Assembly: GCA_036733965.1 (NCBI GenBank)
Contig: DAIMZL010000001.1
Span: forward strand, 124,001 to 188,000
Reading direction: 5' to 3'
DNA: 64,000 nt
Source: JAEXOD01 sp937930275
GTDB lineage: Bacteria > Bacteroidota > Ignavibacteria > Ignavibacteriales > Melioribacteraceae
In this document: piece after piece, positions 37,086-46,393 of the stretch
Numbering within the stretch: the stretch's first letter is position 1
Layout of the letters: the number at the start of each line of letters is the position of its first letter
The notes under the pieces: model-generated
Databases searched by the model: none
What the model was told of the DNA's origin: nothing
What the model saw: only the letters and a program-made list of their open reading frames with translations
Made by a program: the position numbers and the translations under genes

Positions 37086-37903
37086 TGAAAATAATAGTTA
37101 TTGCTATTTTAATGCTTTTTCCTTTGTTTGTAGATGCTCAGACAAAAGGCGAAAATGAATTCAAAGTGCAATCATTTTCTTTAAGCGATAAATTGGACGA
37201 GAATAGTATAATCGATCCTGAATTTGGAAAATACACTGCGTACGACTTTGATATAAATACAAGCGATCATTTTATTATTAAGGTTAAATCTAATGAATTT
37301 ACTCCGTATTTATTAATTAGCTCGCCAAAAGGTAAAAACATTTTTGCCTACCCTAAAAATAATAAAAACGAAGCAATACTTGACACTGTTGCTACCGAAA
37401 CAGGGAAGTGGAGTTTGTATGTCATTTGCGATACGTTAGAGTCCGGTGCTTTTAATTTAAGCATTAACTTTTGTGACAAAAGATCGTATGCTTTTCCAAG
37501 TTCCGCTAATATATCTGTTTTGTTAAAATATTTAATAGCACATGCGGAACCACATTTTGGATTTATAATACCAAGGTGTACAATTAGCGAAAACAATATT
37601 TTAATTTCTCCCATAAAATTTCCGCAAGCTTTAAGCTCAATTATTGATATTGAGAAAGAAGCTTATATAATGACATTTTATGAAGGGAAGGATGAAAATT
37701 TAGCTGATAAGACATATCAAAGCATAAAAAAATCTCTAAAAGATAATTTGCCTGATTCTTTTATTAATAAAGAGTTTACAAAATCTGAGATTTATACCAA
37801 ATTTACTAAATTTAGCTCATTAAACCAACCGTCTGTTTACTTAAGATTTTACAAATCTACTTCGATGGGAACTAAAATTACCATTGAAATAGAACCTAAA
37901 TAA
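37085..37903 (+). CDS. Secreted protein of unknown function
   Basis: 272 residues with a signal peptide of about 19 residues ending VDAQT. The first half of the mature protein (FDINTSDHFIIKVKSN, PYLLISSPKGKN, ETGKWSLYVI) looks like a small beta sandwich resembling bacterial pre-peptidase C-terminal domains. This resemblance is weak. The second half has no recognisable motif. It is translationally coupled to the MFS transporter, suggesting joint expression. Confidence 0.65.
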   Translation: MKIIVIAILMLFPLFVDAQTKGENEFKVQSFSLSDKLDENSIIDPEFGKYTAYDFDINTSDHFIIKVKSNEFTPYLLISSPKGKNIFAYPKNNKNEAILDTVATETGKWSLYVICDTLESGAFNLSINFCDKRSYAFPSSANISVLLKYLIAHAEPHFGFIIPRCTISENNILISPIKFPQALSSIIDIEKEAYIMTFYEGKDENLADKTYQSIKKSLKDNLPDSFINKEFTKSEIYTKFTKFSSLNQPSVYLRFYKSTSMGTKITIEIEPK

Positions 37904-37914
37904 TTCTTATACAT

Positions 37915-37951
37915 AAGAAAGAATTTTTCATAATATGGAAAATTCTTTCTT
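37915..37951. repeat. AT-rich inverted repeat, possible bidirectional terminator
   Basis: Perfect 13-base arms AAGAAAGAATTTT and AAAATTCTTTCTT with an 11-base spacer, extendable by a wobble and one more pair. There is no T-run beyond the arm itself. It separates the secreted-protein gene from the hydrogenase cluster. Confidence 0.55.
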
Positions 37952-38038
37952 AATTAAATAAGATATAGCGGTAATTTATTATAAAAACATTGGCATATAA
38001 TTTGACTATTCTATTCAGAACAGTTTAAGGAACATTAT

Positions 38039-38527
38039 ATGCATAAAGACATTTTTAAAGATTATACTGCTAAAGACAAAAGCAGTCTTATTCCATTATT
38101 ACAAGATGTACAACAAATTTATGGTTACTTACCCGAACCTGCTTTAAAAGATATTGCCGAATTTTTAGGAATGGCATTAAGCGGTGTTTACGGAGTTGCT
38201 ACTTTTTATAATCAGTTTAGACTTACACCATTAGGAAAGAATGTTATACGCGTTTGCAGAGGTACTGCATGTCACGTAAAAGGCTCAGAAAACTTATTAA
38301 TAGCTTTAGAAAATGAATTAGGTGTTAAAAGCGGCGGCACAACACGAGATAAGTTGTTTACTTTAGAAACCGTTGCATGTATTGGTGCTTGTAGTATTGC
38401 TCCCGTAATTAATATTAATGAAGAATATTATGGTAGAGTATCAATAAAAGAAATTAATAAGATTCTTTCTAAATACCGTAAAGAAGCTAAAGTGTCATCA
38501 ATTGAATCAGAAAAGGTAGGTGCATAA
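38039..38527 (+). CDS. hydC: HydC/HndA/NuoE-like [2Fe-2S] hydrogenase subunit (set 1)
   Basis: 162 residues: a helical bundle (LIPLLQDVQQIYGYLP) and a thioredoxin-like fold with four cysteines arranged C-x4-C (CRGTAC) and C-x3-C (CIGAC), which hold one [2Fe-2S] cluster. It is the small electron-transfer subunit of NADH-linked [FeFe]-hydrogenases. The ATG follows TAAGGAACATT. It overlaps the next gene by one base. It is the first gene of the hydrogenase cluster. Confidence 0.92.
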   Translation: MHKDIFKDYTAKDKSSLIPLLQDVQQIYGYLPEPALKDIAEFLGMALSGVYGVATFYNQFRLTPLGKNVIRVCRGTACHVKGSENLLIALENELGVKSGGTTRDKLFTLETVACIGACSIAPVININEEYYGRVSIKEINKILSKYRKEAKVSSIESEKVGA

Positions 38528-40512
38528 TGAAATCATTTTTAGATGTATGCTGCGGTGACCCAAAACATACCCCGGAAAATCCATGTGAACACTTTGTGGC
38601 TTGTTGCACAGAAGGACCATTATGTCACCATGATGCAAAAATTGCAGAAGAAATTAAAGAATTAAATTTACGATTAACGTACAAAGTTCATGAAAAGCCG
38701 GTTATTTTTATTGGTATGGGAACTTGCGGACTTGCTTCGGGAGCCGATAAAGTTTATAATACAATAAAAACAGAATTAGAAAAATTGAACTTGGAAGCTG
38801 AAATTGTCTCTACCGGCTGTATCGGTTTTTGTGCAAAAGAACCGATTGTAGATATTAAATTGCCTAACGGAGAAAGATTATCTTATGCAGAAGTTACTCC
38901 GGCAGATGTACCTGAATTATTGAAAAAAAGCATAATTGATAAAACTATTTATGAAAAAAAATACTTGGGTTCACATGATTTAAATAGTAAAGAAAATAAG
39001 AAATTGAACGATGTAAATTTCTTTAAAAATCAGTATAGAATTGTGCTAAAAAACTGCGGTATTATTAATCCTACATCTATTGACGAATACATAGCAGCTG
39101 ACGGTTTTAAAGCTTTAGATAAAGCTTTACGTCAAATGACCGGTGAAGAAGTTGTTAGAGAAATGATTGAGAGCGGTTTAAGAGGAAGAGGCGGCGGCGG
39201 ATTTCCGACAGGGAAAAAATGGGAATTTGCTCATAAACAAAAATCAGAAACAAAATATATAGTTTGCAACGCCGATGAAGGAGACCCCGGTGCATTTATG
39301 GATCGTTCTTTATTAGAAAGTGATCCATATCGCGTAGTTGAAGGAATGATAATAGGCGGATATGCAATCGGTGCTTCTTTTGGTTACATTTATTGCCGTG
39401 CAGAATATCCTTTAGCAATTCAAAGATTGCAGAATACAATAGCAAAATGCAAAGAGTACGGTTTATTAGGCAAAAATATTTTAGGAAGCGGATTTAATTT
39501 TGATATTAAAATTAAAAAAGGTGCCGGTGCATTTGTATGTGGCGAAGAAACAGCTTTATTAGCATCAATTGAAGGTAAACGTGGTATGCCAAAACCTCGT
39601 CCTCCGTATCCGGCAGTTTCAGGTTTATTCGGAAAACCGACAGTTATAAATAACGTTGAGACTTTCGCAAATATTTCAACTATTATTTCCAAAGGTGCAC
39701 AGTGGTTTTCATCTATAGGAACTACAAGCAGTAAAGGTACAAAAGTATTTGCAATAAGCGGTAAAATAAAATACTCGGGATTGGTTGAAGTACCTATGGG
39801 TGTTAGTTTGCGTAAAATTGTATTTGATGTTGCCGGTGGTATTCCTGACGGTAAAAAATTTAAAGCTGTTCAAATCGGCGGACCTTCAGGTGGTTGTTTA
39901 CCTGATTCAGTAATGGATACTGAAGTTGATTACGAATCACTTAAAAATGTCGGTGCAATGATGGGCTCCGGTGGTTTTGTGGTTATGGATGAAGATACAT
40001 GTATGGTTGATGTTGCAAAATTTTTCTTAACGTTTATTCAAAATGAATCATGCGGTAAATGTGTACCGTGTCGTGAAGGTACAAAACGTATGTTGGAAAT
40101 AATCGAAAGAATTCCGAAACGTTACTCTCCTAAAGAAGATAAATTACAGCAATTACAACGTTTTAAAGGCATTATACACTTGCAGAGATTAGCAGATGTA
40201 ATTAAAGATACATCACTTTGCGGACTTGGACAAAGTGCTCCTAATCCGGTTTTATCTGGATTAAGATATTTCAAAGAAGAATATGAAGAACACTTATTCG
40301 ATAGAAAATGTAAAGCAGGAGTATGTAAAGATTTATTAACTTACTCAATCGAAAAAGAGGCTTGTTCCGGTTGCGGATTATGCGCACGAAAATGTCCTTC
40401 CGGTGCTATAATTGGTGATAAAAAACAACCACATCATATTGTTGAAGTAAATTGTATTAAATGCGGTATGTGCGTTGAAACTTGTAGATTTGATGCTATT
40501 AAAGTTAATTAG
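38527..40512 (+). CDS. hydB: HydB/HndC/NuoF-like NADH:FMN subunit with extra Fe-S domains (set 1)
   Basis: 661 residues. The first 35 residues are cysteine-rich (Cys8, 9, 20, 26, 27, 33). A thioredoxin-like domain with GTCGLASGA and TGCIGFC follows (about 50-135). The NuoF core binds NADH and FMN (GRGGGGFPTGKKW, CNADEGDPGAFMDRSLL, GAGAFVCGEETALL) and a [4Fe-4S] cluster (CGKCVPC plus the later Cys in SLCGLGQ). The end carries two [4Fe-4S] motifs (CSGCGLCARKC and CIKCGMCVETC). This is the full architecture of electron-bifurcating HydABC-type enzymes, whose C-terminal ferredoxin-like domain bridges to the ferredoxin site. Bifurcation is inferred from architecture. Confidence 0.93.
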   Translation: MKSFLDVCCGDPKHTPENPCEHFVACCTEGPLCHHDAKIAEEIKELNLRLTYKVHEKPVIFIGMGTCGLASGADKVYNTIKTELEKLNLEAEIVSTGCIGFCAKEPIVDIKLPNGERLSYAEVTPADVPELLKKSIIDKTIYEKKYLGSHDLNSKENKKLNDVNFFKNQYRIVLKNCGIINPTSIDEYIAADGFKALDKALRQMTGEEVVREMIESGLRGRGGGGFPTGKKWEFAHKQKSETKYIVCNADEGDPGAFMDRSLLESDPYRVVEGMIIGGYAIGASFGYIYCRAEYPLAIQRLQNTIAKCKEYGLLGKNILGSGFNFDIKIKKGAGAFVCGEETALLASIEGKRGMPKPRPPYPAVSGLFGKPTVINNVETFANISTIISKGAQWFSSIGTTSSKGTKVFAISGKIKYSGLVEVPMGVSLRKIVFDVAGGIPDGKKFKAVQIGGPSGGCLPDSVMDTEVDYESLKNVGAMMGSGGFVVMDEDTCMVDVAKFFLTFIQNESCGKCVPCREGTKRMLEIIERIPKRYSPKEDKLQQLQRFKGIIHLQRLADVIKDTSLCGLGQSAPNPVLSGLRYFKEEYEEHLFDRKCKAGVCKDLLTYSIEKEACSGCGLCARKCPSGAIIGDKKQPHHIVEVNCIKCGMCVETCRFDAIKVN

Positions 40513-40541
40513 TAATTTTTAATTTTGAATTAGGAGAAAAT

Positions 40542-42275
40542 ATGGTAGAATTAACCATAAATAATATAAAAGTTAAAGCCGAAGAAGGAATGACAATTCT
40601 TGATGCGGCTAAGTCGGTTGGAATAAAAATACCTACGTTATGTCATATGAAAAATTTATTTCCTTCAGGCGCATGTCGTATATGTGTATGCGAAGTTGAA
40701 GGAATGCGCGGTTTAATTCCAAGTTGTGCTTATCCTGTAAGCGAAGGTATGAAAGTTCAAACTAACAGTTCAAGAGTTAGAAGAGCAAGAAAAACAATAG
40801 TCGAATTATTGATTGAAAATCATCCGCAAGATTGTTTAATTTGCGTGCGCAACAAAAATTGTGAATTACAAGATTTATCAGAACAATATGGCGTTCGTGA
40901 ACACAGATATGCCGGTGAGAAAAAAGATCATGCAATTGATATTTCCAGCGCATCTATGGAACGTGATCCGGCAAAATGTATTTTGTGCGGACGTTGTGTT
41001 AGAACATGTAACGAAATACAAAAAATTGGTGCTATCGATTTTACAAATCGTGGATTTAAGAGCAATGTTACAACACCGTTTAATAAAGGCTTAAATATTA
41101 GTGATTGTATTTTATGCGGTCAATGTATTTTAGTATGTCCTACTGCTGCACTACGCGAAAAAAGTCATCTAAAGGAAGTTCAATCTGCATTAAATAATCG
41201 TAATAAATATTGCGTTGTTCAAGTTGCTCCTGCCGTAAGAGCTACCATTGGTGAAGAATTTAACTTGCCATTAGGTTCAAATGTAACAGGGCAAATTGTA
41301 ACCGGTTTAAGAAGATTAGGATTTAAGAAAGTTTTTGACACAAACTTTTCGGCAGATTTAACTATTATGGAAGAAGCTACCGAATTTATTAAACGTGTAA
41401 GCACAAACGGTACTTTACCGATGTTTACAAGCTGCTGCCCTGGTTGGGTTAAATTTATAGAAATGAACGAGCCGCAATTATTGCCGCACGTTTCAAGCTG
41501 TAAATCACCTCACGAAATGGAAGGTGCAGTTCTAAAAACATATTACGCTCGTAAAATGGGCGTTAGACCGGAAGATATGTTTGTGGTTTCTATTATGCCT
41601 TGTACTGTAAAGAAATTTGAATCAGAAAGACCTGAATTGGCTGAAGAACACGTAGCTGATGTTGATGCAGTATTAACAACACGTGAATTAGTAAGATTAT
41701 TTAAATTTGCCGGAATTGACTTTAATGATTTACCGGAAGATCAATTTGATGATCCTTTAGGAGAATCGACAGGTGCCGCAGCAATATTCGGTACTTCCGG
41801 GGGTGTTATGGAAGCTGCTGTAAGAACAGCTTACTATAAATTGACCGGGTCAAATTTAGATAATCTTGAATTAAATGATATACGCGGGAATGAAGGTTTA
41901 AAAGAAGCAACATTAAATATTAACGGTATGGAAGTTAATGTTGCTGTAGTTAATGGTATAGGAAATGTTCGAGGCGTATTGGAAAATATTAAGAACGGTT
42001 CTAATAAATATCATTTTATTGAAGTAATGGCTTGCCCCGGCGGATGTATTAACGGTGGCGGTCAACCGATACATCAGAAACCCGAAAAAATTAAAAAACG
42101 TATTCAAGTTCTTTATGATATTGATACTAAAGCAAAATCAAGATTATCGCACGAAAACGAAGCTGTTATAAAGTTATATAAAGAGTTTTTAGGCGAACCT
42201 AATAGTCATAAAGCTCATGAAATTTTACATACTGAGTATATTGATAGAAAAACTATTTTGAATATTAATAAATAA
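40542..42275 (+). CDS. hydA: [FeFe]-hydrogenase catalytic subunit HydA (set 1)
   Basis: 577 residues. In order: a plant-type [2Fe-2S] domain (TLCHMKN ... GACRICVCEVEG), a His-Cys [4Fe-4S] site (HPQDCLICVRNKNC), two [4Fe-4S] motifs (CILCGRCVRTC, CILCGQCILVC), then the H-cluster domain. All three H-cluster signatures are canonical: TSCCPGW at 296-302, MPCTVKKFE with Cys354, and MACPGGCINGGG with Cys498 and Cys502. A small-subunit-like domain ends the protein. It should make or oxidise H2 with electrons from the HydB and HydC partners. A TAGGAG site precedes the ATG. The sensory gene starts one base after its stop. Confidence 0.96.
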   Translation: MVELTINNIKVKAEEGMTILDAAKSVGIKIPTLCHMKNLFPSGACRICVCEVEGMRGLIPSCAYPVSEGMKVQTNSSRVRRARKTIVELLIENHPQDCLICVRNKNCELQDLSEQYGVREHRYAGEKKDHAIDISSASMERDPAKCILCGRCVRTCNEIQKIGAIDFTNRGFKSNVTTPFNKGLNISDCILCGQCILVCPTAALREKSHLKEVQSALNNRNKYCVVQVAPAVRATIGEEFNLPLGSNVTGQIVTGLRRLGFKKVFDTNFSADLTIMEEATEFIKRVSTNGTLPMFTSCCPGWVKFIEMNEPQLLPHVSSCKSPHEMEGAVLKTYYARKMGVRPEDMFVVSIMPCTVKKFESERPELAEEHVADVDAVLTTRELVRLFKFAGIDFNDLPEDQFDDPLGESTGAAAIFGTSGGVMEAAVRTAYYKLTGSNLDNLELNDIRGNEGLKEATLNINGMEVNVAVVNGIGNVRGVLENIKNGSNKYHFIEVMACPGGCINGGGQPIHQKPEKIKKRIQVLYDIDTKAKSRLSHENEAVIKLYKEFLGEPNSHKAHEILHTEYIDRKTILNINK

Positions 42276-42276
42276 T

Positions 42277-44423
42277 ATGCATACAGGAATTGTAAGTACC
42301 ATAGTTAAAAATTGCCGAAGGTGTTATTCATGCATTAGAGAGTGCCCTGCAAGTGCAATACGTGTAGAAGGCGGACAAGCAGTTGTTGTAACCGAAAGGT
42401 GTATTAGTTGCGGACACTGTGTTAAAGTTTGCTCGCAGCACGCTAAAATGATACTTAGTGATTCCGAATATGTTGAAAATGAATTGTTACCATCCGGAAA
42501 GGCTTTTGCAATTGTTGCACCTTCATTTGCTGCGGCTTTTCCGGATAACTATTTCAAATTCACTACTGCATTAAAATTACTTGGATTTGATAAAGTTGCA
42601 GAAACTGCTTTCGGTGCAGATTTGGTTAGTATTGAATATAATAAAATTTTTGAAACCAAAGGGGATAAAACTATTATTAGTTCTGCCTGTCCGGCGGTTT
42701 ATAATTTTATTGAAAAATATTATTCTCAATTAATTCCTATGCTTGCCGAAGTTGTATCACCAATGATTGCAATGGGAAAGTATATAAAAGAAAATTACGG
42801 AAAAGAAATTCCGGTAGTTTTTATAGGACCTTGCGTTGCTAAAAAAAGCGAATACGATGACTGGGGAGTTGAAGGAGCAATTGATGCAGTTTTAACTTTT
42901 CATGAAGTAAAAGAAATGTTTGCAAAAAACAATATTATTTTAGAAACACTTGATAATGCAAATTTTGATCCCCCTTATGCTAATTTGGGGAAATCATATC
43001 CTTTACCCGGAGGGTTATTAAAAACTGCAAATATTCCGAGCGATATATTAACTAAAGAGATTATTGTTGTTGAAGGGAAAGATAAAGTTGTTCAGGTAAT
43101 TAACGANNNNNNNNNNNNNNNNNNNNNNNNNNNNNNNNNNNNNNNNNNNNNNNNNNNNNNNNNNNNNNNNNNNNNNNNNNNNNNNNNNNNNNNNNNNNNN
43201 NNNNNNCTAAAGAGATTATTGTTGTTGAAGGGAAAGATAAAGTTGTTCAGGTAATTAACGACATAGCAGAAGAAAGAATAAAATCTAAATTTGTGGATGT
43301 CTTATTCTGCGAAGGTTGTATTAACGGACCTGCTATTGATAGTGATTTAAATTATTATGCAAAACGTGAAAAAGTGATTGATTATGTTGAAAAACACATT
43401 AACTTTTTAGATAAAAATGTGTGGAAAAGTGAAATTTATAATAGTAGAAATATTGATTTAAGGCGTAGTTTTTATAATAAAAATCAAAGACGTCCCATGC
43501 CGACCGAAGAAAAAATTCGTGAAATATTGGCTAAGACAAATAAACTGAGCAAAAAAGATGAATTAAATTGTGGTGCTTGCGGGTATAAAACCTGTAGGGA
43601 GTATGCAATTGCAATAGCAAAAGATTTGGCAGAGCAAGAGATGTGTTTGCCATATTTAATTGATAAGCTTGAGAAAGCTTATACAGAGTTAAAAGACACA
43701 CAAGATGCTCTTGCAGGTGCAGAAAAATTGGCTTCAATAGGGCAATTAGCTGCCGGAGTGGCTCACGAAATAAATAATCCGCTTGGTTCAATAATGCTTT
43801 ATTCTTCAATGCTAAAACGAGATCTTGAAAAAAAGATGGGAGATCAACAAGGTGTTGAAGATTTGAAACTTATTATTGAAGAAGCTGTTAGATGTAAAAA
43901 TATTGTTTCAAATTTGCTTAATTTTGCAAGACAAGGCAAATTAAATGTTTCGACAGTACACATTTCTGATTTATTGAATGATGTAATAAAAGTTGTATTA
44001 GTAAAACCCGAAAATAGAAGTATTGAATTTATATTAAACGACAATACTTCCGATATTGAAATTGAAGGGGATGTTGATCAGCTAAAGCAAGTTTTTATTA
44101 ATGTGATCGGAAATGCCTGCGAAGCTATGGAAGAAAGTGAAGTAAAAAAATTGGAAATTGCGGTAGATAATACCGAAAAGGATGTTATAATTAAAATTAA
44201 AGATACAGGTTGCGGAGTTTCTGACGAAAATATAAAAAAACTGTTTACTCCGTTTTTTACTACAAAAAAAATGGGGAAAGGAACAGGCTTGGGTTTAGCT
44301 ATTACATATGGAATTATTAAAATGCATAGAGGTGATATTAGAGTAAAAAGTACTTTAAAAGAAGGTACGGAATTTACTATAAAATTACCTTTAAAAGTTA
44401 CGAAATTAAATAATTTTGAATAA
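42277..44423 (+). CDS. hydS: Sensory [FeFe]-hydrogenase fused to a histidine kinase (one gene interrupted by the scaffold gap)
   Basis: The gap at 43107-43206 makes this look like two genes. Removing the gap and one copy of the 55-base flank repeat gives a single 663-residue protein. In order: two [4Fe-4S] motifs (CRRCYSC..C, CISCGHC..C), an H-cluster-like domain with SSACPAV (135-141), GPCVAKKSE (Cys186) and CEGCING (Cys293, Cys297), and an Fe-S domain (NCGACGYKTC). A coiled coil, HisKA (His445 in GVAHEINNP) and an ATPase domain (IGNACEAM, DTGCGV, GKGTGLGLA) complete it. All four cluster cysteines are kept, but the residue before the first one is Ala, where active enzymes have the proton-transfer Cys. 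This is the hallmark of H2-sensing HydS proteins. It fits the histidine-kinase-linked group C [FeFe]-hydrogenases and probably phosphorylates the adjacent receivers. Confidence 0.87.
43052..43106. repeat. Left copy of the 55-base gap-flanking repeat
   Basis: These 55 bases, ending directly at the gap, are identical to 43207-43261. A terminal overlap of this kind is expected when two contigs sharing a k-mer end are scaffolded without merging. Confidence 0.95.
43107..43206. other. Scaffold gap of 100 N
   Basis: Exactly 100 undetermined bases, the usual placeholder for a gap of unknown size. The identical flanks suggest that the real gap is zero and that the contigs overlap. Confidence 0.97.
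43207..43261. repeat. Right copy of the 55-base gap-flanking repeat
   Basis: Identical to 43052-43106. The frame continues across the collapsed junction as VQVIND-IAEERIK into the third H-cluster motif. Confidence 0.95.
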
Positions 44424-44435
44424 CACGGAGTTATA

Positions 44436-44834
44436 ATGGAAATTACGGAAAAATACAGAAAAATTTTACTTGTCGATGATGATATCGACTTATTGGAGCA
44501 AAATAAACTATTACTCGAATCTAAAGGATTTGAAGTTGTAACTGCAGAAAGCGGAGAAGAAGGATATAATACGTTTGTAGCAGAAAAACCAAATGCTTGT
44601 GTTGTGGATTTAATTATGGAACAACATGATAGCGGCTTTATTTTATGCCATAGAATTAAAAGAACTGAATTGGGTAAGCAAATACCAGTGTTTATGTTAA
44701 CTTCCGCAACTTATGAAACGGGATTTAAATTTAGTTCGGCTACCGAAGAAGAGAAAGAATGGATTAAATGTGACGGTTTATTAAATAAACCTGTTGTTAT
44801 TGAAGAATTAATATCGAAATTGGAAAATTTTTAA
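44436..44834 (+). CDS. Stand-alone response-regulator receiver (first)
   Basis: 132 residues, receiver domain only. The acidic pair is in LLVDDD, the phospho-acceptor Asp in VVDLIM, the switch Ser/Thr in MLTSA and the Lys in NKP. There is no output domain. It begins 12 bases after the sensory hydrogenase-kinase, with an ATG after GGAGTTATA, so it is the likely direct phospho-acceptor. It resembles the receiver at 46394 in the segment after the acceptor Asp (DSGFILCHRIKR versus DDGFFLAQKFRR). Confidence 0.92.
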   Translation: MEITEKYRKILLVDDDIDLLEQNKLLLESKGFEVVTAESGEEGYNTFVAEKPNACVVDLIMEQHDSGFILCHRIKRTELGKQIPVFMLTSATYETGFKFSSATEEEKEWIKCDGLLNKPVVIEELISKLENF

Positions 44835-44862
44835 TTTTTTAGCTTTTTTTTTACAAAAAACA

Positions 44863-44882
44863 TTAATATCTTAAGATATTAA
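44863..44882. promoter_or_regulatory. Perfect 20-base palindrome upstream of the receiver-kinase gene
   Basis: TTAATATCTT followed by its exact reverse complement AAGATATTAA, centred 37 bases before ATG 44910. No T-run follows, so it is not an obvious terminator. It could be an operator, but AT-richness makes chance more likely than usual. Confidence 0.4.
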
Positions 44883-44909
44883 AATCTTATTATATTATAT
44901 GTTTGAGTT

Positions 44910-46376
44910 ATGGCTAAAATTTTGATTGTTGATGATGAAAAAGGGCTCCGATTAGGTACCAAAAGGTTGCTTGAATCGGAGGGCTTTTTCGTAGATACTG
45001 CTGAAAACGGAACAGAAGGAATTGTAAAAGGTACAAGCGAAGAATTTGATTTAGCAGTTATAGATTTAAAAATGCCGGATATTGAAGGTTTGGAAGTTCT
45101 TCAAACAATAAAAGCCAAATATCCTAATACAGTTTGTTTTATTGCCACTGCATATGCAAGTATCGATACGGCAATAGAATCCACCCGACTTGGTGCATAT
45201 AATTACATATCAAAACCATTTACTCCCGAAGAAATTTTACATCAGCTTGATATAGGATATAAACATCGTAAACTCCTAATTGAAGCAGAAAAATTAAGAC
45301 AAGAACGAGAAGCAAGTTTATTAGAAATATCTTACGAAAAAAGTAGGCTTAGAACAATAATAAACAATATTAATGAAGGTGTTCTTGTTATAAATACTAA
45401 CGGTGAACTTGCTTATTTTAATAACGCTGCATTAAAAAATCTTGATATTGCGGATTTAACAATTGGGGTTTTTGTGTTAAACAAAATACCTAAAGGAATT
45501 GCCGAAATTGTGAATAAGTATTTAGCTAAATCTGAGGCTATTCACAAATCATATTCAACTCAAGTTGAAATTAAGCCAAATTATGAGTTAGTTATTGAGG
45601 CGAACTGTTCTCCGATTATTGATAAAGATAGCCATATATCAGGAATTGTTGTTGTACTAAGAAATATAAGCGAGTTTAAAAAAATTGAAATGGTTAAATC
45701 TCAATTTGTTTCAATGGTTGCTCATGAGCTAAAAACTCCGGTTGCTGCTGTGCAAGGTTTCTTAAAAATTATAATGGATGAATCATTAAATGTTTCTTAC
45801 GAACAGCAAAAAGAATATATTTCTCGGTCTATAATAAGATTAAAAGGTCTTTTAGACTTAGTTAATGATCTTTTAGACATTAGTAGAATGGAAATGAAGA
45901 CGAAACAAAGAGAGATAGAAAAATTGGATTTAGTAGAATTAATAAACTCTACTTTACAATTTTTAGAAATTGATTTAGCAAAAAAAGGTATTGAAGTAGT
46001 TAAAAAATATCAAGAAGAAAAAATAATATTTAACGGAGATCAAAACGAAATTACACGATTATTTACAAATATATTAAGCAATGCAATAAAATATAATAAA
46101 GATAAAGGTACAATTACGGTTAATGTTTATTATACAACAAATTATATAAATGTTGAAATTAGTGATACCGGAATAGGCATGAAACCCGAAGAGAGAGCAA
46201 AACTTTTCCAAGAATTCTTTAGAGCAAAAAATGAATTTACGCGGGGAGTTAGCGGTACGGGATTAGGCTTAACTATTGTTAGACGGATTGTTGATTCATA
46301 TCATGGAAAGATTGAAGTAGAAAGTGAGTACGGGAAAGGAACTACATTTAAAATACAACTTCCAATTAACAACTAA
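44910..46376 (+). CDS. Hybrid receiver-PAS-histidine kinase
   Basis: 488 residues without membrane segments. An N-terminal receiver (ILIVDDEKG, acceptor Asp in AVIDLKMPD, Lys in SKPF; about 1-122) leads through a coiled coil to a PAS domain (about 150-255, INEGVLVINTNGELAYFNNAA). HisKA (His in MVAHELKTPVAAV) and a histidine-kinase ATPase domain (NILSNAIKYN, DTGIGM, GTGLGLTIV) follow. The receiver-first order suggests that it is controlled by an upstream kinase, possibly the sensory hydrogenase, and passes phosphate on to another receiver. It follows a 75-base spacer with a palindrome. Confidence 0.92.
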   Translation: MAKILIVDDEKGLRLGTKRLLESEGFFVDTAENGTEGIVKGTSEEFDLAVIDLKMPDIEGLEVLQTIKAKYPNTVCFIATAYASIDTAIESTRLGAYNYISKPFTPEEILHQLDIGYKHRKLLIEAEKLRQEREASLLEISYEKSRLRTIINNINEGVLVINTNGELAYFNNAALKNLDIADLTIGVFVLNKIPKGIAEIVNKYLAKSEAIHKSYSTQVEIKPNYELVIEANCSPIIDKDSHISGIVVVLRNISEFKKIEMVKSQFVSMVAHELKTPVAAVQGFLKIIMDESLNVSYEQQKEYISRSIIRLKGLLDLVNDLLDISRMEMKTKQREIEKLDLVELINSTLQFLEIDLAKKGIEVVKKYQEEKIIFNGDQNEITRLFTNILSNAIKYNKDKGTITVNVYYTTNYINVEISDTGIGMKPEERAKLFQEFFRAKNEFTRGVSGTGLGLTIVRRIVDSYHGKIEVESEYGKGTTFKIQLPINN

Positions 46377-46393
46377 GAAAAACAGGAGTAATT

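Noticed and set aside
37991..38006. TGGCA-N6-TTGAC upstream of the first hydC, resembling a sigma-54 promoter
   Set aside because: The spacing fits, but the nearly invariant GC of the -12 element is GA, and no sigma-54 activator is encoded in the cluster.
40861..41094. A 77-codon plus-strand frame inside hydA
   Set aside because: It lies out of frame within the well-conserved ferredoxin region of HydA and has no ribosome site.
43052..43261. A biological direct repeat flanking an insertion
   Set aside because: Identical flanks abutting a 100-N placeholder are better explained by assembly, and collapsing them restores the reading frame.
43293..44423. A separate histidine-kinase gene starting at GTG 43293
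   Set aside because: The frame is open upstream to the gap and continues the sensory hydrogenase once the duplicated 55 bases are collapsed; it is the second half of one gene.
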